From Thinopyrum elongatum (lineage: Eukaryota > Streptophyta > Magnoliopsida > Poales > Poaceae): a stretch of DNA of 64,000 bases. Shown here in pieces: positions 39,241-49,703 of the stretch (positions within the stretch are counted from its first letter, which is position 1; every line of letters starts with the position of its first letter). The position numbers and the translations under genes were made by a program. Location of the stretch: contig JAAAXO010000383.1 in NCBI GenBank assembly GCA_011799875.1, positions 310,001 to 374,000 on the forward strand, in the 5' to 3' direction. The notes beneath the pieces were generated by a model. The model was not told the DNA's origin. It saw nothing but the letters and a program-made list of their open reading frames with translations, and did not search any database.

Positions 39241-39421
39241 TGAAATCTTTGCACACAAAACCATGGCCCAATAATAAGATTTTCCAAACTAAGTCTGGAA
39301 AATTCTGGCTAGGCAGTTTTTAGACCATTTGTAGACTTTTTCAAAACCATGGCCCAATAATAAGATTTTCCAAACTAAGTCTGGAAAATTCTGGCTAGGC
39401 AGTTTTTAGACCAAACTAAGT
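39241..39421. repeat. Filler DNA with 86-bp tandem duplication
   Basis: The segment lies between two pol fragments in opposite orientation. An 86-bp unit starts with CCATGGCCCAATAATAAG at 39261 and again at 39347; the second copy is partial. The unit combines an LTR-like CCCAATAATAAG motif with a piece of the CRW leader (the TCTGGAAAATTCTGGC part, compare 6930-6965). Patchwork of nearby sequences like this is typical of end-joining repair with template switching. Confidence 0.75.
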
Positions 39422-42133
39422 CAGCAATTCTGTTTGCTATGCTTTTGTGTGCAAAGAGGCGTTATTTTCATTCGAGGACGTGCCTTCCTCTTTGCCTCCT
39501 GCGGTCACTAACATTTTGCAGGAGTTCGCTGACGTCTTTCCACAAGACGTGCCACCGGGATTACCACCTATTCGCGGGATTGAGCATCAGATTGACTTAA
39601 TTCCCGGTGCTTCGTTGCCAAACCGTGCGCCATACCGTACCAATCCAGAGGAGACGAAGGAGATTATGCGTCAAGTACAGGAGCTGCTCGACAAAGGTTA
39701 TATACGCGAATCTCTTAGTCCTTGTGCTGTTCCTATTATACTAGTGCCAAAAAAGGATGGTACGTCGCGTATGTGTGTTGATTGTAGAGGCATTAATAAT
39801 ATTACTATTCGTTATCGTCATCCTATTCCTAGGCTAGATGATATGCTTGATGAATTGAGTGGCTCTATAATATTCTCCAAAGTTGATTTGCGTAGTGGAT
39901 ACCATCAAATTTGTATGAAATTGGGGGATGAATGGAAAACAGCATTTAAAACAAAGTTTGGATTATATGAGTGGTTAGTCATGCCTTTTGGGTTAACTAA
40001 TGCACCTAGTACTTTCATGAGATTAATGAACGAAGTTTTACGTGCTTTCATTGGACGATTTGTGGTAGTCTATTTTGATGATATACTGATTTATAGCAGA
40101 TCTTTGGAGGAACATTTGGAACATTTACGTGCTGTTTTTATTGCTTTACGTGATGCACGTTTGTTTGGTAACCTTGGGAAGTGCACCTTTTGCACCGACC
40201 GAGTATCTTTTCTTGGCTATGTTGTTACTCCACAGGGAATTGAAGTTGATAAAGCCAAGATTGAAGCTATTGAGAGTTGGCCAAAGCCCAAAACGGTCAC
40301 TCAAGTGAGGAGTTTTCTTGGACTCGCTGGTTTCTATAGGCGTTTTGTGAGAGATTTCAGCACCATTGCTGCACCTCTCAATGAGCTTACAAAGAAGGAT
40401 GTGCCTTTTGTTTGGGGTACCTCACAGGAAGAAGCCTTCACGGTATTGAAAGATAAGTTGACACATGCTCCTTTACTCCAACTTCCTGATTTTAATAAGA
40501 CTTTTGAGCTTGAATGTGATGCTAGTGGAATTGGATTAGGAGGTGTTTTATTACAAGATGGCAAACCTGTTGCATACTTTTCTGAAAAATTGAGTGGGCC
40601 TAGTCTGAACTATTCTACTTATGATAAAGAATTATATGCTCTTGTTCGGACCTTAGAAACAATGCAACATTATTTATGGCCCAAAGAATTTGTTATACAT
40701 TCTGATCATGAATCTTTGAAACACATTAAAAGTCAAGCAAAACTGAACCGTAGACATGCTAAATGGGTTGAATTCATTGAGACTTTCCCTTATGTCATTA
40801 AACACAAGAAGGGTAAAGAAAATGTTATTGCTGATGCATTGTCTCGTCGTTATACTATGCTTTCACAACTTGACTTTAAAATATTTGGTTTGGAGACCAT
40901 CAAAGATCAATATGTGCATGATGCTGAATTTAAAGATGTATTGCAGAATTGTAAAGAAGGGAGAACATGGAACAAGTTCGTCGTTAACGATGGATTTGTG
41001 TTTCGTGCTAACAAGCTATGCATTCCAGCTAGCTCCGTTCGTCTTTTGTTGTTGCAGGAGGCGCATGGAGGAGGATTAATGGGACACTTTGGCGTAAAGA
41101 AGACGGAGGATGTACTTGCTACACATTTCTTTTGGCCAAAGATGAGACGGGATGTTGAGCGCTTTGTTGCTCGTTGCACTACATGTCAAAAAGCTAAGTC
41201 ACGACTCAATCCTCATGGTTTATATATGCCGTTGCCTGTACCTAGTGTTCCATGGGAGGATATATCTATGGACTTTGTTTTGGGTTTACCTCGAACAAAG
41301 AAGGGGAGGGATAGCATATTTGTTGTCGTGGATAGGTTCTCGAAAATGGCACACTTTATACCATGTCATAAAAGCGATGATGCTGCTAATGTTGCTGATT
41401 TGTTCTTTCGTGAAATTATTCGCTTGCATGGTGTGCCAAATACTATTGTTTCAGATCGTGATACCAAATTTCTTAGCCACTTTTGGAGATGTTTATGGGC
41501 TAAGTTGGGGACTAAACTGCTTTTTAGTACTACTTGTCACCCCCAAACTGATGGACAAACTGGAGTAGTCAATAGAACTTTGTCTACTATGCTTAGGGCT
41601 GTTTTGAAGAATAACAAGAAAATGTGGGAAGAATGCTTGCCTCATATTGAATTTGCTTATAATCGTTCGTTGCATTCTACTACTAAGATGTGCCCTTTTG
41701 AAATTGTATATGGTTTCCTACCTCGTGCACCTATTGATTTGTTGCCTCTTCCATCTTCGGAGAAGGTTAATTTTGATGCTAAACAACGTGCTGAATTGAT
41801 CTTAAAAATGCATGAGTTAACTAAGGAGAACATTGAGCGTATGAATGCTAAATATAAACTTGCTGGAGATAAGGGTAGAAAACATGTTGTGTTTGCACCT
41901 GGAGATCTTTTTTGGTTACATTTGCGTAAGGATAGATTTCCTGATTTGCGCAAATCAAAGCTAATGCCACGTGCTGATGGTCCTTTTAAGGTGTTAGAGA
42001 AAATAAATGATAACGCATATAAACTTGAGCTGCCTGCAGATTTTGGGGTTAGTCCCACTTTTAACATTGCAGATTTGAAGCCTTATTTGGGTGAGGAAGA
42101 TGAGCTTCCGTCGAGGACGACTTCATTTCCAGA
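39422..42133 (+). pseudogene. CRW-like pol, RT to integrase (H2)
   Basis: Plus-strand pol starting at the same position (before VCYAFVCKE) at which H1 stops on the other strand. RT YFDD is near 40075, RNase H DASG near 40515, then integrase HHCC, the D,D,E core and the GPF/GPY module. Private changes include [30 protein letters not shown] (G for E next to the catalytic region) and GDLFWLHL. The frame runs without a stop into the Quinta-like LTR and ends at 42740, making a 1,097-codon chimeric ORF. The true continuation is the polypurine tract at 48768-48781 and the LTR at 48782. Gag and protease are missing. Confidence 0.85.
42129..42133. repeat. Target-site duplication of the Quinta-like insertion, left (CCAGA)
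   Basis: In uninterrupted copies this place reads CAAGA. The right copy at 48768-48772 is CAAGA, so the pair differs by one substitution. The insertion site is the host polypurine tract, 14 bp from its 3' LTR. Confidence 0.7.
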
Positions 42134-43114
42134 TGATGAGGACATGACTACCTTGGATACGACCAAAAATATTGCATACATGTATATTTGTGAGGTGATT
42201 TCTAATGCAAACTATGCAATAATTTATTTATGTCATCCAAGACAAAAATACTTCACAAACTTTTGTGCCATGTCTAATTGCAGGTGTATGGGAGATTTGT
42301 ACAATCCACATATGAAGATAAGGGAAAAAGAGAAGTTTATGTGCTGTTCAAAAAGTCATATCACGTCACTTTTGGGCCAAGAGAAGATAGAGTCCAAGTC
42401 TCTCACGTTCTGGATCCAGATTCGGACTGCACAGACATACCTGACTCAAAACACCAAGAACTATTTCATACGGACTCCGAATTGGGTGATTCTTTTTTTG
42501 TTGGAAAGTAGATTTCGTGTTCTTTCTAACCCAATTGGTTTCACCTTCAAATTCATCCGGAGCGTTGAGTTGTCGTCGAAACAATCTGACGCTGTAGCAG
42601 AATCCGAGTCAAACTACAAGTCCAAAGGTGTTGCATCACCTCCACTTAGACCCATTGGCCTTGTACGACCTAGGGTTAGTTTTAGGCTGCCTTGGGACGT
42701 CCTCCCACCTCCTTGGCCGCCACCCCTTGCTCCTATATAAGTAGATCCATCTAGTAGCTTTTTGCTTGGGATTTGTTTAGTTAAAAGTTAGCCATTGCAA
42801 CTTCGTGTACTTCGTTTGTGTCCAACGACCAGACCAAGACCGCTTTCGGATCCCCACCTTTATCAATACTTCATCTATATTCGCAATATTCAGATTGCAT
42901 TATCATATTCTTGCTTGTTCTTCGATTGCGTGCAGGAATAGACCTTCGTGGTCAGGCTGATCGTGCTTTCAGCATCGTCAGTAACCTCGGGAGATTGGTT
43001 TAGCGATTGCTAAGGCGCAACGTCGTGCACGTTTGTAGTCGGATCGTCAAAGTAGACTCCACCAAATCGATAGCTATCATCTCATCGAAAGATCGGGACA
43101 CCCCGCCTCTATCA
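42134..43114 (+). repeat. Quinta-like LTR, outer left
   Basis: 981 bp, from TGATGAGGACATG to CTCTATCA. TATATAA is at 42734-42740. U3 is unrelated to the CRW-like U3. R-U5 (from about 42765) is clearly similar to it. The U3 is open as a reading frame for about 200 codons in this copy. Confidence 0.85.
42734..42740 (+). promoter_or_regulatory. Quinta-like LTR TATA box
   Basis: TATATAA after a CT-rich stretch, followed about 25-30 bp later by the point where similarity with the CRW-like R region starts. Confidence 0.65.
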
Positions 43115-43683
43115 AGTGGTATCAGTTTTCAGGTTGCTCGGTGAGAATTTCCAGTTATCCCTAGATTAGATTTATTTTCTTACCTATTGTCCAAAGAAAA
43201 AGCCACAAAAAAAAGTTAGATCTGTTCATCCTTTGTCCAAGCCAGTCTGAGCCTTCGCAATTTTCTTTTCAGTGCTTGTATAGTTGAATTATCGGTTGCA
43301 TCATCGTGTCGAGTTGCTGGTCTTAGTGTCTAGTTCGTTTAGAGTTTCGAGTTCTGTTCACATTAGTCACGCCACCGCTGCATCATTATTCCTTCCGCTA
43401 TCCACCATCCCATCCGTCAATTTCCACCACGTGCTACCCACCTTTCATTGTCATAATCATAGTTGAGGTCGTTCACATCTTTGCTTGATCCAATTTGCAT
43501 CTTATCTAGTTTGTTTTGAAAAGAGGGAGAGAAAAAAAAAGAGAGAAAAAAAAAGAGAGAAAAAAAAGGTAAAAAAAGTCAGAGAAAAAAAGAGAGAAAG
43601 AGAAAGAAAAGAAAAAGTGTGAGAAAAAAAAAGAGAGAAGAAAAAAAAAGGTGAGATGAGATGTCCCGATCTTTCGATAGAGG
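43115..43683 (+). other. Quinta-like leader, first copy, with purine tracts
   Basis: Starts AG then TGGTATCAG at 43117 (initiator Met-tRNA PBS). It continues with leader sequence related to the CRW leader and ends in a long GAGAGAAAAA-type purine run (43520-43655). It then breaks into scrambled LTR-end pieces (about 43655-43683: TGTCCCGATCTTTCGAT and ATAGAGGCG) before a partial LTR. No gene is visible. ORFs here are translations of the purine tract. Confidence 0.75.
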
Positions 43684-43973
43684 CGACCAGACCAAGACCG
43701 CTTTCGGATCCCCACCATTATCAATACTTCATCTATATTCGCAATATTCAGATTGCATTATCATATTCTTGCTTGTTCTTCGACTGCGTGCAGGAATAGA
43801 CCTTCGTGGTCAGGCTGATCGTGCTTCCAGCATCGTCAGTAACCTCAGGAGATTGGTTTAGCGATTGCTAAGGCGTAACGTCGTGCACGTTTGTAGTCGG
43901 ATCGTCAAAGTCGGCTCCACCAAATCGATAGTTACCATCTCATCGAAAGATCGGGACACCCTCGCCTCTATCA
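43684..43973 (+). repeat. Quinta-like LTR fragment (R-U5 only)
   Basis: Partial LTR starting at CGACCAGACC and ending CTCTATCA, with the PBS after it. Variant positions (TTCCAGC, CAGGAG, TCGGCTCC) match the LTR at 46811-47792, not the adjacent outer LTR. It is thus the true but truncated 5' LTR of the inner element. Confidence 0.8.
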
Positions 43974-45374
43974 AGTGGTATCAGTTTTCAGGTTGCTCGG
44001 TGAGAATTTCCTGTTTTCCCTAGGTTAGATTTATTTTCTTACCTATTATCCAAGAAAAAGCCACAAAAAAATAAGTTAGATCTATTCATCCTTTGTCCAA
44101 GCCAGTCTGAGCCTTTGCAATTTTCTTTTCATTGTTTGCATTATTGAATTATCGGTTGCATCGTCGTGTCGAGTTGCTGGTCTTAGTGTCTAGTTCGTTT
44201 AGAGTTTCGAGTTCTGTTCACATTAGTCACGCCGCCGCTGCATCGTTATTCCTTCCGCTGTCCACCATCCCATCCATCAATTTCCACATCGTGCTACCCA
44301 CTGTTCATTGTCATAATCACAGTTGAGGTCGTTCACATCTGTGCTTGATCCAATCTACATCTTATCTAGTTTGTTTTGGAAAGTGGGAGAGAGAAAAAAG
44401 AGAGAAAAAAAAGTAAAAAAAAGTTAGAGAAAAAAAAGAGAGAAAGAAAAAGAAAAAAGTGTGAAAAAAAAAAGAGAGAAGAAAAAAAAACAAAATTCGG
44501 ATCTATCTAGACTCAATCTCGTAGCTGAATTCGGATTGGAATCTATTTTGCGCAGTGTTCAGTAAAACAGGCATATCTTTTTCATACGAAGTCTGTTTTG
44601 GCTCCGTGAGTACTCAAATTAAAGCTAGCAACGAGCCGCATCTAAATAGTTGCGGAAGCTAGTTCAATATTTGACACCTCAAATCGGCTTCTAAATAGGT
44701 CTTTTTGCCCTCCGAAGTTCGCGAACACAGCTTGTTCCAGTTTTTCAGGCCAGTTTTAAAATTTTTTGACTCCTCATATCAACTCGGAATTGAGTGATTC
44801 TTTTTGCATTTGAAAGCTTGAGTCAGTGCCATTCTTGAGAAAAATTATCATAAAATTGGCACAAACTTTTATAGAGTAAAGTTGGAGAGAGAATTGTTGG
44901 TATATGCTACTTGGTAGTTGTTTCTCATCATTATCTTTACTGCCATTGTGATCTTCACTTATATCTTGCTATCCAGAGCTACTTCATATCCTTTATTGAT
45001 GCTAGTTGTGCTACGCCGTGACCTCATTAGTGTTCTAGGCTCGCGTCTCTAGTCCGGTCTAGCCTAGGACCAGCACAGTATCGTCGTTGAGCGTTTATTC
45101 AACATTGCATCTCTGAATTGATTATTGCTAATCTTTTGCTACCATATATAGCCAACCCAGCTCCACATATTTCTACACCGTGTATACGTACATTCGCCTG
45201 GCAATCGCTTTACTCAATCTTCAGAGTTATTTGACACCGCTGGTTGCCCGTCACCACCTGCTGCATGGTAAGAACTTGTAAGATATTGATATTTGCTTTA
45301 CTGTGAGCGCTTTACCACCACATCCTAGTAGTTCATAGGAACATTATTCTCGATTTTTTTTGTTTCTACTAATC
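43974..45374 (+). other. Quinta-like leader, second copy
   Basis: PBS at 43976, then a repeat of the first leader copy including the purine tract (about 44385-44490), followed by sequence absent from the first copy. From 45027 to the gag ATG it is closely related to the CRW-like leader (6435-6795), including the CTAGGCTCGCG/GTCTAGCCTAGGAC near-palindrome at about 45035-45070 and a GGTAAGAAC motif near 45268. There is no gene in this 1.4 kb. Confidence 0.75.
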
Positions 45375-47345
45375 ATGGCAGGTTCCGGAGTTGTTAGTTC
45401 TTGGGCTTCATCGATCGTGGGAGATTTGCCACCACCTAAGAAAATACAACAACCGTCACAAGAGGAGCAACAACATGAGAATGCACATAATCAGGTTAAT
45501 GTTTCCATGCCACCATTTACTGGTCGTTTTAGACCTGATTTATATATTGAATGGGAGTACAAAATTAATGCTATATTTGCTTCCCATAATTTTGATGAGC
45601 GTGGAAAATTTCAAGCTGCGATTAGTACTTTCAGTAGCTTTGCTTTAGTTTGGTGGAGTGAATATTGTCGGTTAAACTCTGATTTTATACCTACTACTTG
45701 GGATGATTTAAAACTTGTCACGAGAGATAGATTCGTTGATGTTTATTATACTCGTGGCATGATTAAGAAATTACAACATTTAAAACAAGGCACTGACACG
45801 GTAACAAAATATTATGATGATTTACAAACTACATTGTTGCACTCATTTTTAGAAGAAAGTGAAGAAGATTTTATGGATAGATTTTGGGGAGGATTAAACC
45901 GTGATATTCAAGAGATACTAATTCATGAAGAGTGTTATCCTATGGACCATTTGTTTCGTCTTGCTTGCAAAGCTGAACAGGAAATAAAACGACGTGTTGC
46001 CCACAAGGAGAACAAGCGCACGGTGCACATTCCAAGTGTTGATATAGATGTTTCTTCAACTACTAGGCGTACTATGACAACCACATCCGTTGTTGCGATG
46101 ACTACATCATCTCCACCATGTGACACATCACCACCGAGAGTGCCTACATCATCTGAGTTGATCATAAGAGGTAATGACAAAGATACATATTTTCCACTTT
46201 CACATGAGAATAATGCATGCCTAGTTAACTTGAATACATCATGTGTTGAGTTACCTATTGATTTGGGCACGTCACCTATTTTAGAGAATTGTGTTACTGT
46301 CATGAATGCATCATGTGATCAAACAACTGAAATACCAACAATTTTGAGTGCACCAATTGAATTAACTGTTGATGCAAAAGAACCAATGTTTAATCATTTT
46401 GATATGACCTCTAATCTTGGTGATGATTTTGTGTCAAAAGACTTATTGCATGTTTGCTTATTTAAGCATGTAGTAGCTTGTAAATTTGATGCAAGTAAGG
46501 TTTATTCACCAATGTTGGGATGGTTTAATGATGAACATTGTCAATCCTTTGATATGAATAAGAGCTTCACTTATATGTGCAAATTGAGTTGCAATATTTT
46601 CATGTCTTCTAATACTTGTGATAATATTTTGGCTTTACATTTTATGAACTATGAAAGTTACTCATGTATACATGTGTCATATGTGCAAAAATCAAGGGAA
46701 GTAAAAATGGATGACATATACATATACAACATGTACACCTTGTCTCTTTTGTTAGCCACATTTCAGATTAAGCAACGCCGAGGACGGCTTTGTTTTCAAG
46801 AAGTGGAGGATGATGAGGACATGAATACCTTGGATACGACCAAAAATATTGCATACATGTATATTTGTGAGGTGATTTCTAATGCAAACTATGCAATAAT
46901 TTATTTGTGTCATCCAGGACAAAAATACTTCACAAACTTTTGTGCCATGTCTAATTGCAGGTGTATGGGACATTTGTACAATTCACATATGAAGATAAAG
47001 GAAAACGAGAAGTTTAGGTGCTGTTCAAAAAGTCCTCTCACGTCACTTTTGGGCCAAGAGAAGATAGAGTCCAAGTCTCTCACGTTCTGGATTCAGATTC
47101 GGACTGCACAGACAAACCTGACTCAAAACGCCAAGAACTTTTTCATACGGACTCCGAATTGGGTGATTCTTTTTTTGTTGGAAAGTAGATTTCGTGCTCT
47201 TTCTAACCCAATTGGATTCACCTTAAAATTCATCCGGAGCTATGAGTTATCGATGAAACAATCTGACGCTGTAGCAGAATCCGAGTCAAACTACAAGTCC
47301 AAAGGTGTTGCATCACCTCCACTTGGGCCCATGAGCCTTGTATGA
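45375..47345 (+). CDS. Quinta-like Gag ORF reading into the 3' LTR
   Basis: The start is ATG 45375 (MAGSGVVSS), aligned with the CRW start MAGSQ in the same context. The frame is about 656 codons. Residues about 45-210 are a retrotransposon Gag capsid-type domain: PPFTGRFRPDLYIEWE, FALVWWSEYCRL, YYDDLQTTLL, FWGGLNRDIQEIL, LFRLACKAEQEI. The CRW Gag has the same order ([24 protein letters not shown]). The next 270 residues are Thr/Ser-rich, then unrecognised. No CCHC knuckle, protease, RT or integrase is present. At 46780-46830 the frame shares CFQEVEDDEDMNTL with the CRW pol end ([14 protein letters not shown]), crosses the polypurine tract and continues 178 codons into the LTR. The absence of stops suggests it was recently coding. 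It needs enzymes from a CRW-like partner. Confidence 0.75.
   Translation: MAGSGVVSSWASSIVGDLPPPKKIQQPSQEEQQHENAHNQVNVSMPPFTGRFRPDLYIEWEYKINAIFASHNFDERGKFQAAISTFSSFALVWWSEYCRLNSDFIPTTWDDLKLVTRDRFVDVYYTRGMIKKLQHLKQGTDTVTKYYDDLQTTLLHSFLEESEEDFMDRFWGGLNRDIQEILIHEECYPMDHLFRLACKAEQEIKRRVAHKENKRTVHIPSVDIDVSSTTRRTMTTTSVVAMTTSSPPCDTSPPRVPTSSELIIRGNDKDTYFPLSHENNACLVNLNTSCVELPIDLGTSPILENCVTVMNASCDQTTEIPTILSAPIELTVDAKEPMFNHFDMTSNLGDDFVSKDLLHVCLFKHVVACKFDASKVYSPMLGWFNDEHCQSFDMNKSFTYMCKLSCNIFMSSNTCDNILALHFMNYESYSCIHVSYVQKSREVKMDDIYIYNMYTLSLLLATFQIKQRRGRLCFQEVEDDEDMNTLDTTKNIAYMYICEVISNANYAIIYLCHPGQKYFTNFCAMSNCRCMGHLYNSHMKIKENEKFRCCSKSPLTSLLGQEKIESKSLTFWIQIRTAQTNLTQNAKNFFIRTPNWVILFLLESRFRALSNPIGFTLKFIRSYELSMKQSDAVAESESNYKSKGVASPPLGPMSLV
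46797..46810 (+). other. Quinta-like polypurine tract
   Basis: CAAGAAGTGGAGGA immediately before the LTR start. It differs from the CRW tract by one base, consistent with use of the same RNase H specificity. Confidence 0.75.
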
Positions 47346-47792
47346 CCTAGGGTTAGTTTTAGGCTGCCTTGGGACGTCCTCCCACCTCCTTGGCCGCCAC
47401 CCCTTACTCCTATATAAGTAGATCCATCTAGTAGCTTTTTCCTTGGGATTTGTTTAGTTAAAAGTTAGCCATTGCAACTTCGTGGACTTCGTTTGTGTCC
47501 AACGACCAGACCAAGACCGCTTTCAGATCCCCACCATTATCAATACTTCATCTATATTCGCAATATTCAGATTGCATTATCATATTCTTGCTTGTTCTTC
47601 GATTGCGTGCAGGAATAGACCTTCGTGGTCAGGCTGATCGTGCTTCCAGCATCGTCAGTAACCTCAGGAGATTGGTTTAGCGATTGCTAAGGCGTAACGT
47701 CGTGCACGTTTGTAGTCGGATCGTCAAAGTCGGCTCCACCAAATCGATAGTTACCATCTCATCGAAAGATCGGGACACCCTCGCCTCTATCA
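46811..47792 (+). repeat. Quinta-like 3' LTR of the inner element
   Basis: About 982 bp, TGATGAGGACATG to CTCTATCA. It is followed by AGTGG, the first bases of a primer-site region, and then a reversed LTR. The right side is therefore a recombination joint, not chromosomal flank. Confidence 0.85.
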
Positions 47793-47796
47793 AGTG

Positions 47797-48767
47797 GGGG
47801 TGTCCCGATCTTTCGATGAGATGATAGCTATCGATTTGGTGGAGTCGACTTTGACGATCCGACTACAAACGTGCACGACGTTGCACCTTAGCAATCGCTA
47901 AACCAATCTCCCGAGGTTACTGACGATGCTGAAAGCACGATCAGCCTGACCACGAAGGTCTATTCCTGCACGCAATCGAAGAACAAGCAAGAATATGATA
48001 ATGCAATCTGAATATTGCGAATATAGATGAAGTATTGATAAAGGTGGTGATCCGAAAGCGGTCTTGGTCTGGTCGTTGGACACAAACGAAGTACACGAAG
48101 TTGCAATGGCTAACTTTTAACTAAACAAATCCCAAGCAAAAAGCTACTAGATGGATCTACTTATATAGGAGCAAGGGGTGGCGGCCAAGGAGGTGGGAGG
48201 ACGTCCCAAGGCAGCCTAAAACTAACCCTAGGTCGTACAAGGCCAATGGGCCCAAGTGGAGGTGATGCAACACCTTTGGACTTGTAGTTTGACTCGGATT
48301 CTGCTACAGCGTCAGATTGTTTCGACGACAACTCAACGCTCCGGATGAATTTGAAGGTGAAACCAATTGGGTTAGAAAGAACACGAAATCTACTTTCCAA
48401 CAAAAAAAGAATCACCCAATTCGGAGTCCGTATGAAATAGTTCTTGGTGTTTTGAGTCAGGTATGTCTGTGCAGTCCGAATCTGAATCCAGAACGTGAGA
48501 GACTTGGACTCTATCTTCTCTTGGCCCAAAAGTGACGTGATATGACTTTTTGAACAGCACATAAACTTCTCTTTTTCCCTTATCTTCATATGTGGATTGT
48601 ACAAATCTCCCATACACCTGCAATTAGACATGGCACAAAAGTTTGTGAAGTATTTTTGTCTTGGATGACATAAATAAATTATTGCATAGTTTGCATTAGA
48701 AATCACCTCACAAATATACATGTATGCAATATTTTTGGTCGTATCCAAGGTAGTCATGTCCTCATCA
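47797..48767 (-). repeat. Quinta-like LTR, outer right, inverted
   Basis: Minus-strand LTR lacking about 10 bp of its U5 end at the joint, with an exact U3 end CCTCATCA followed by CAAGA. It is nearly the same as 42134-43114, with the encoded U3 frame conserved. Confidence 0.85.
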
Positions 48768-48772
48768 CAAGA
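48768..48772. repeat. Target-site duplication of the Quinta-like insertion, right (CAAGA)
   Basis: Partner of 42129-42133. It is followed by the rest of the H2 polypurine tract and its 3' LTR. Confidence 0.7.
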
Positions 48773-48781
48773 AGGGGAGGA

Positions 48782-49703
48782 TGATGAGGACATCAATACC
48801 ATTGTTACACCCACAGCCCCTGCTGCTATACATACTGGACCAATTACTAGAGCTCGCGCACGCCAATTAAATTATCAGGTACTTTCGTTTCTTGGTAATG
48901 ATTCTAATGTTCATGAGAATATGATGCTGCCTAAATTGGATACATTTGTTTTGCTTACAAATGAAGGGCCTAGCTTGGACAAGAAAGAGGAACGTTGGAG
49001 CAAGTTCAAGCATGGAGATGATGGCATGCGCAAGGGGAACAAGAACGGAGTTACAAGTGATGATTTCAGGACTTTGAAGCCACCATAAGGAGTGCAGGAA
49101 GCCTTGGACGAAATATACAAGATGCCACTTCATAAATTTCGTCCAGAGGCTATTATAGGTGCTGCGTCACCTTATTATTGGGCCAGGCCCATGTAATTTC
49201 GAAATACTTGAGTATAGGCTATTTTTAGAGTCCGTATGTGTGGGGAAACAAGAGATAGGGTTGGTTTCGGACCCCTCCTTCAAGGGCCACGAAATCCCCC
49301 CCTCTTCCTCCATATATACAGCCCTTAGGGTACCGTTTAGACTTTGGGTTTTGTTTAGATTAAAAGTTCGCCATAGCTGCAACTTCGCGTACTTCGTTTG
49401 TGTTCAACGACCAGACCAAGACGTCACAGAACCCCACCTTGATCAATAAAGCTTTCATCTTATATTCGCAATATCCAGATTGCAAATCTTAGTTTCTTGC
49501 TTGTTCTTCGTTTGCTTGCAGGAGATAGACCCTCGTGGTCAGGTTGATTGTGCTCCGGCGTGGTCAATAACCTCTCGGAGTTGGTTTAGCGATTGCTAAG
49601 GCGCGACGTCCTCGCACGTTCGTAGTCGGATCGTCAAAGTCTACTCCACCAAAAACGATAGCTATCATCTCATCGAAAGATCGGGACACCCTCGCCTCTA
49701 TCA
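48782..49703 (+). repeat. CRW-like 3' LTR of H2
   Basis: Complete plus-strand 'N'-type LTR after the polypurine tract at 48768-48781. A PBS and leader follow it, so by position it also acts as the 5' LTR of the next remnant. Confidence 0.85.

Larger units (their letters stand above)
42134..48767 (+). mobile_element. Quinta-like non-autonomous composite with inverted terminal LTRs
   Basis: A 6.6-kb insertion into H2 with a 5-bp target duplication. It begins with a plus-strand LTR (42134-43114) and ends with a minus-strand LTR (47797-48767), so both outer ends are U3 starts. These two LTRs resemble each other most (TTTCAGC and CGGGAG variants). The inner LTR copies (43684-43973 and 46811-47792) form a second pair (TTCCAGC, CAGGAG). 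At least two Quinta-like copies are therefore fused. Only a gag gene is present. The Quinta name rests on memory of a gag-only wheat centromeric element. Confidence 0.7.

Noticed and set aside
43506..43724. Phe/Ser-rich 72-codon minus-strand ORF that looks like a membrane protein
   Set aside because: It is the translation of a purine-rich repeat in the Quinta-like leader, low complexity with no supporting signals.
43506..44490. Satellite, CRISPR or tandem array from the periodic purine tracts
   Set aside because: There are only two copies, explained by duplication of the leader. There is no regular spacer or repeat unit.
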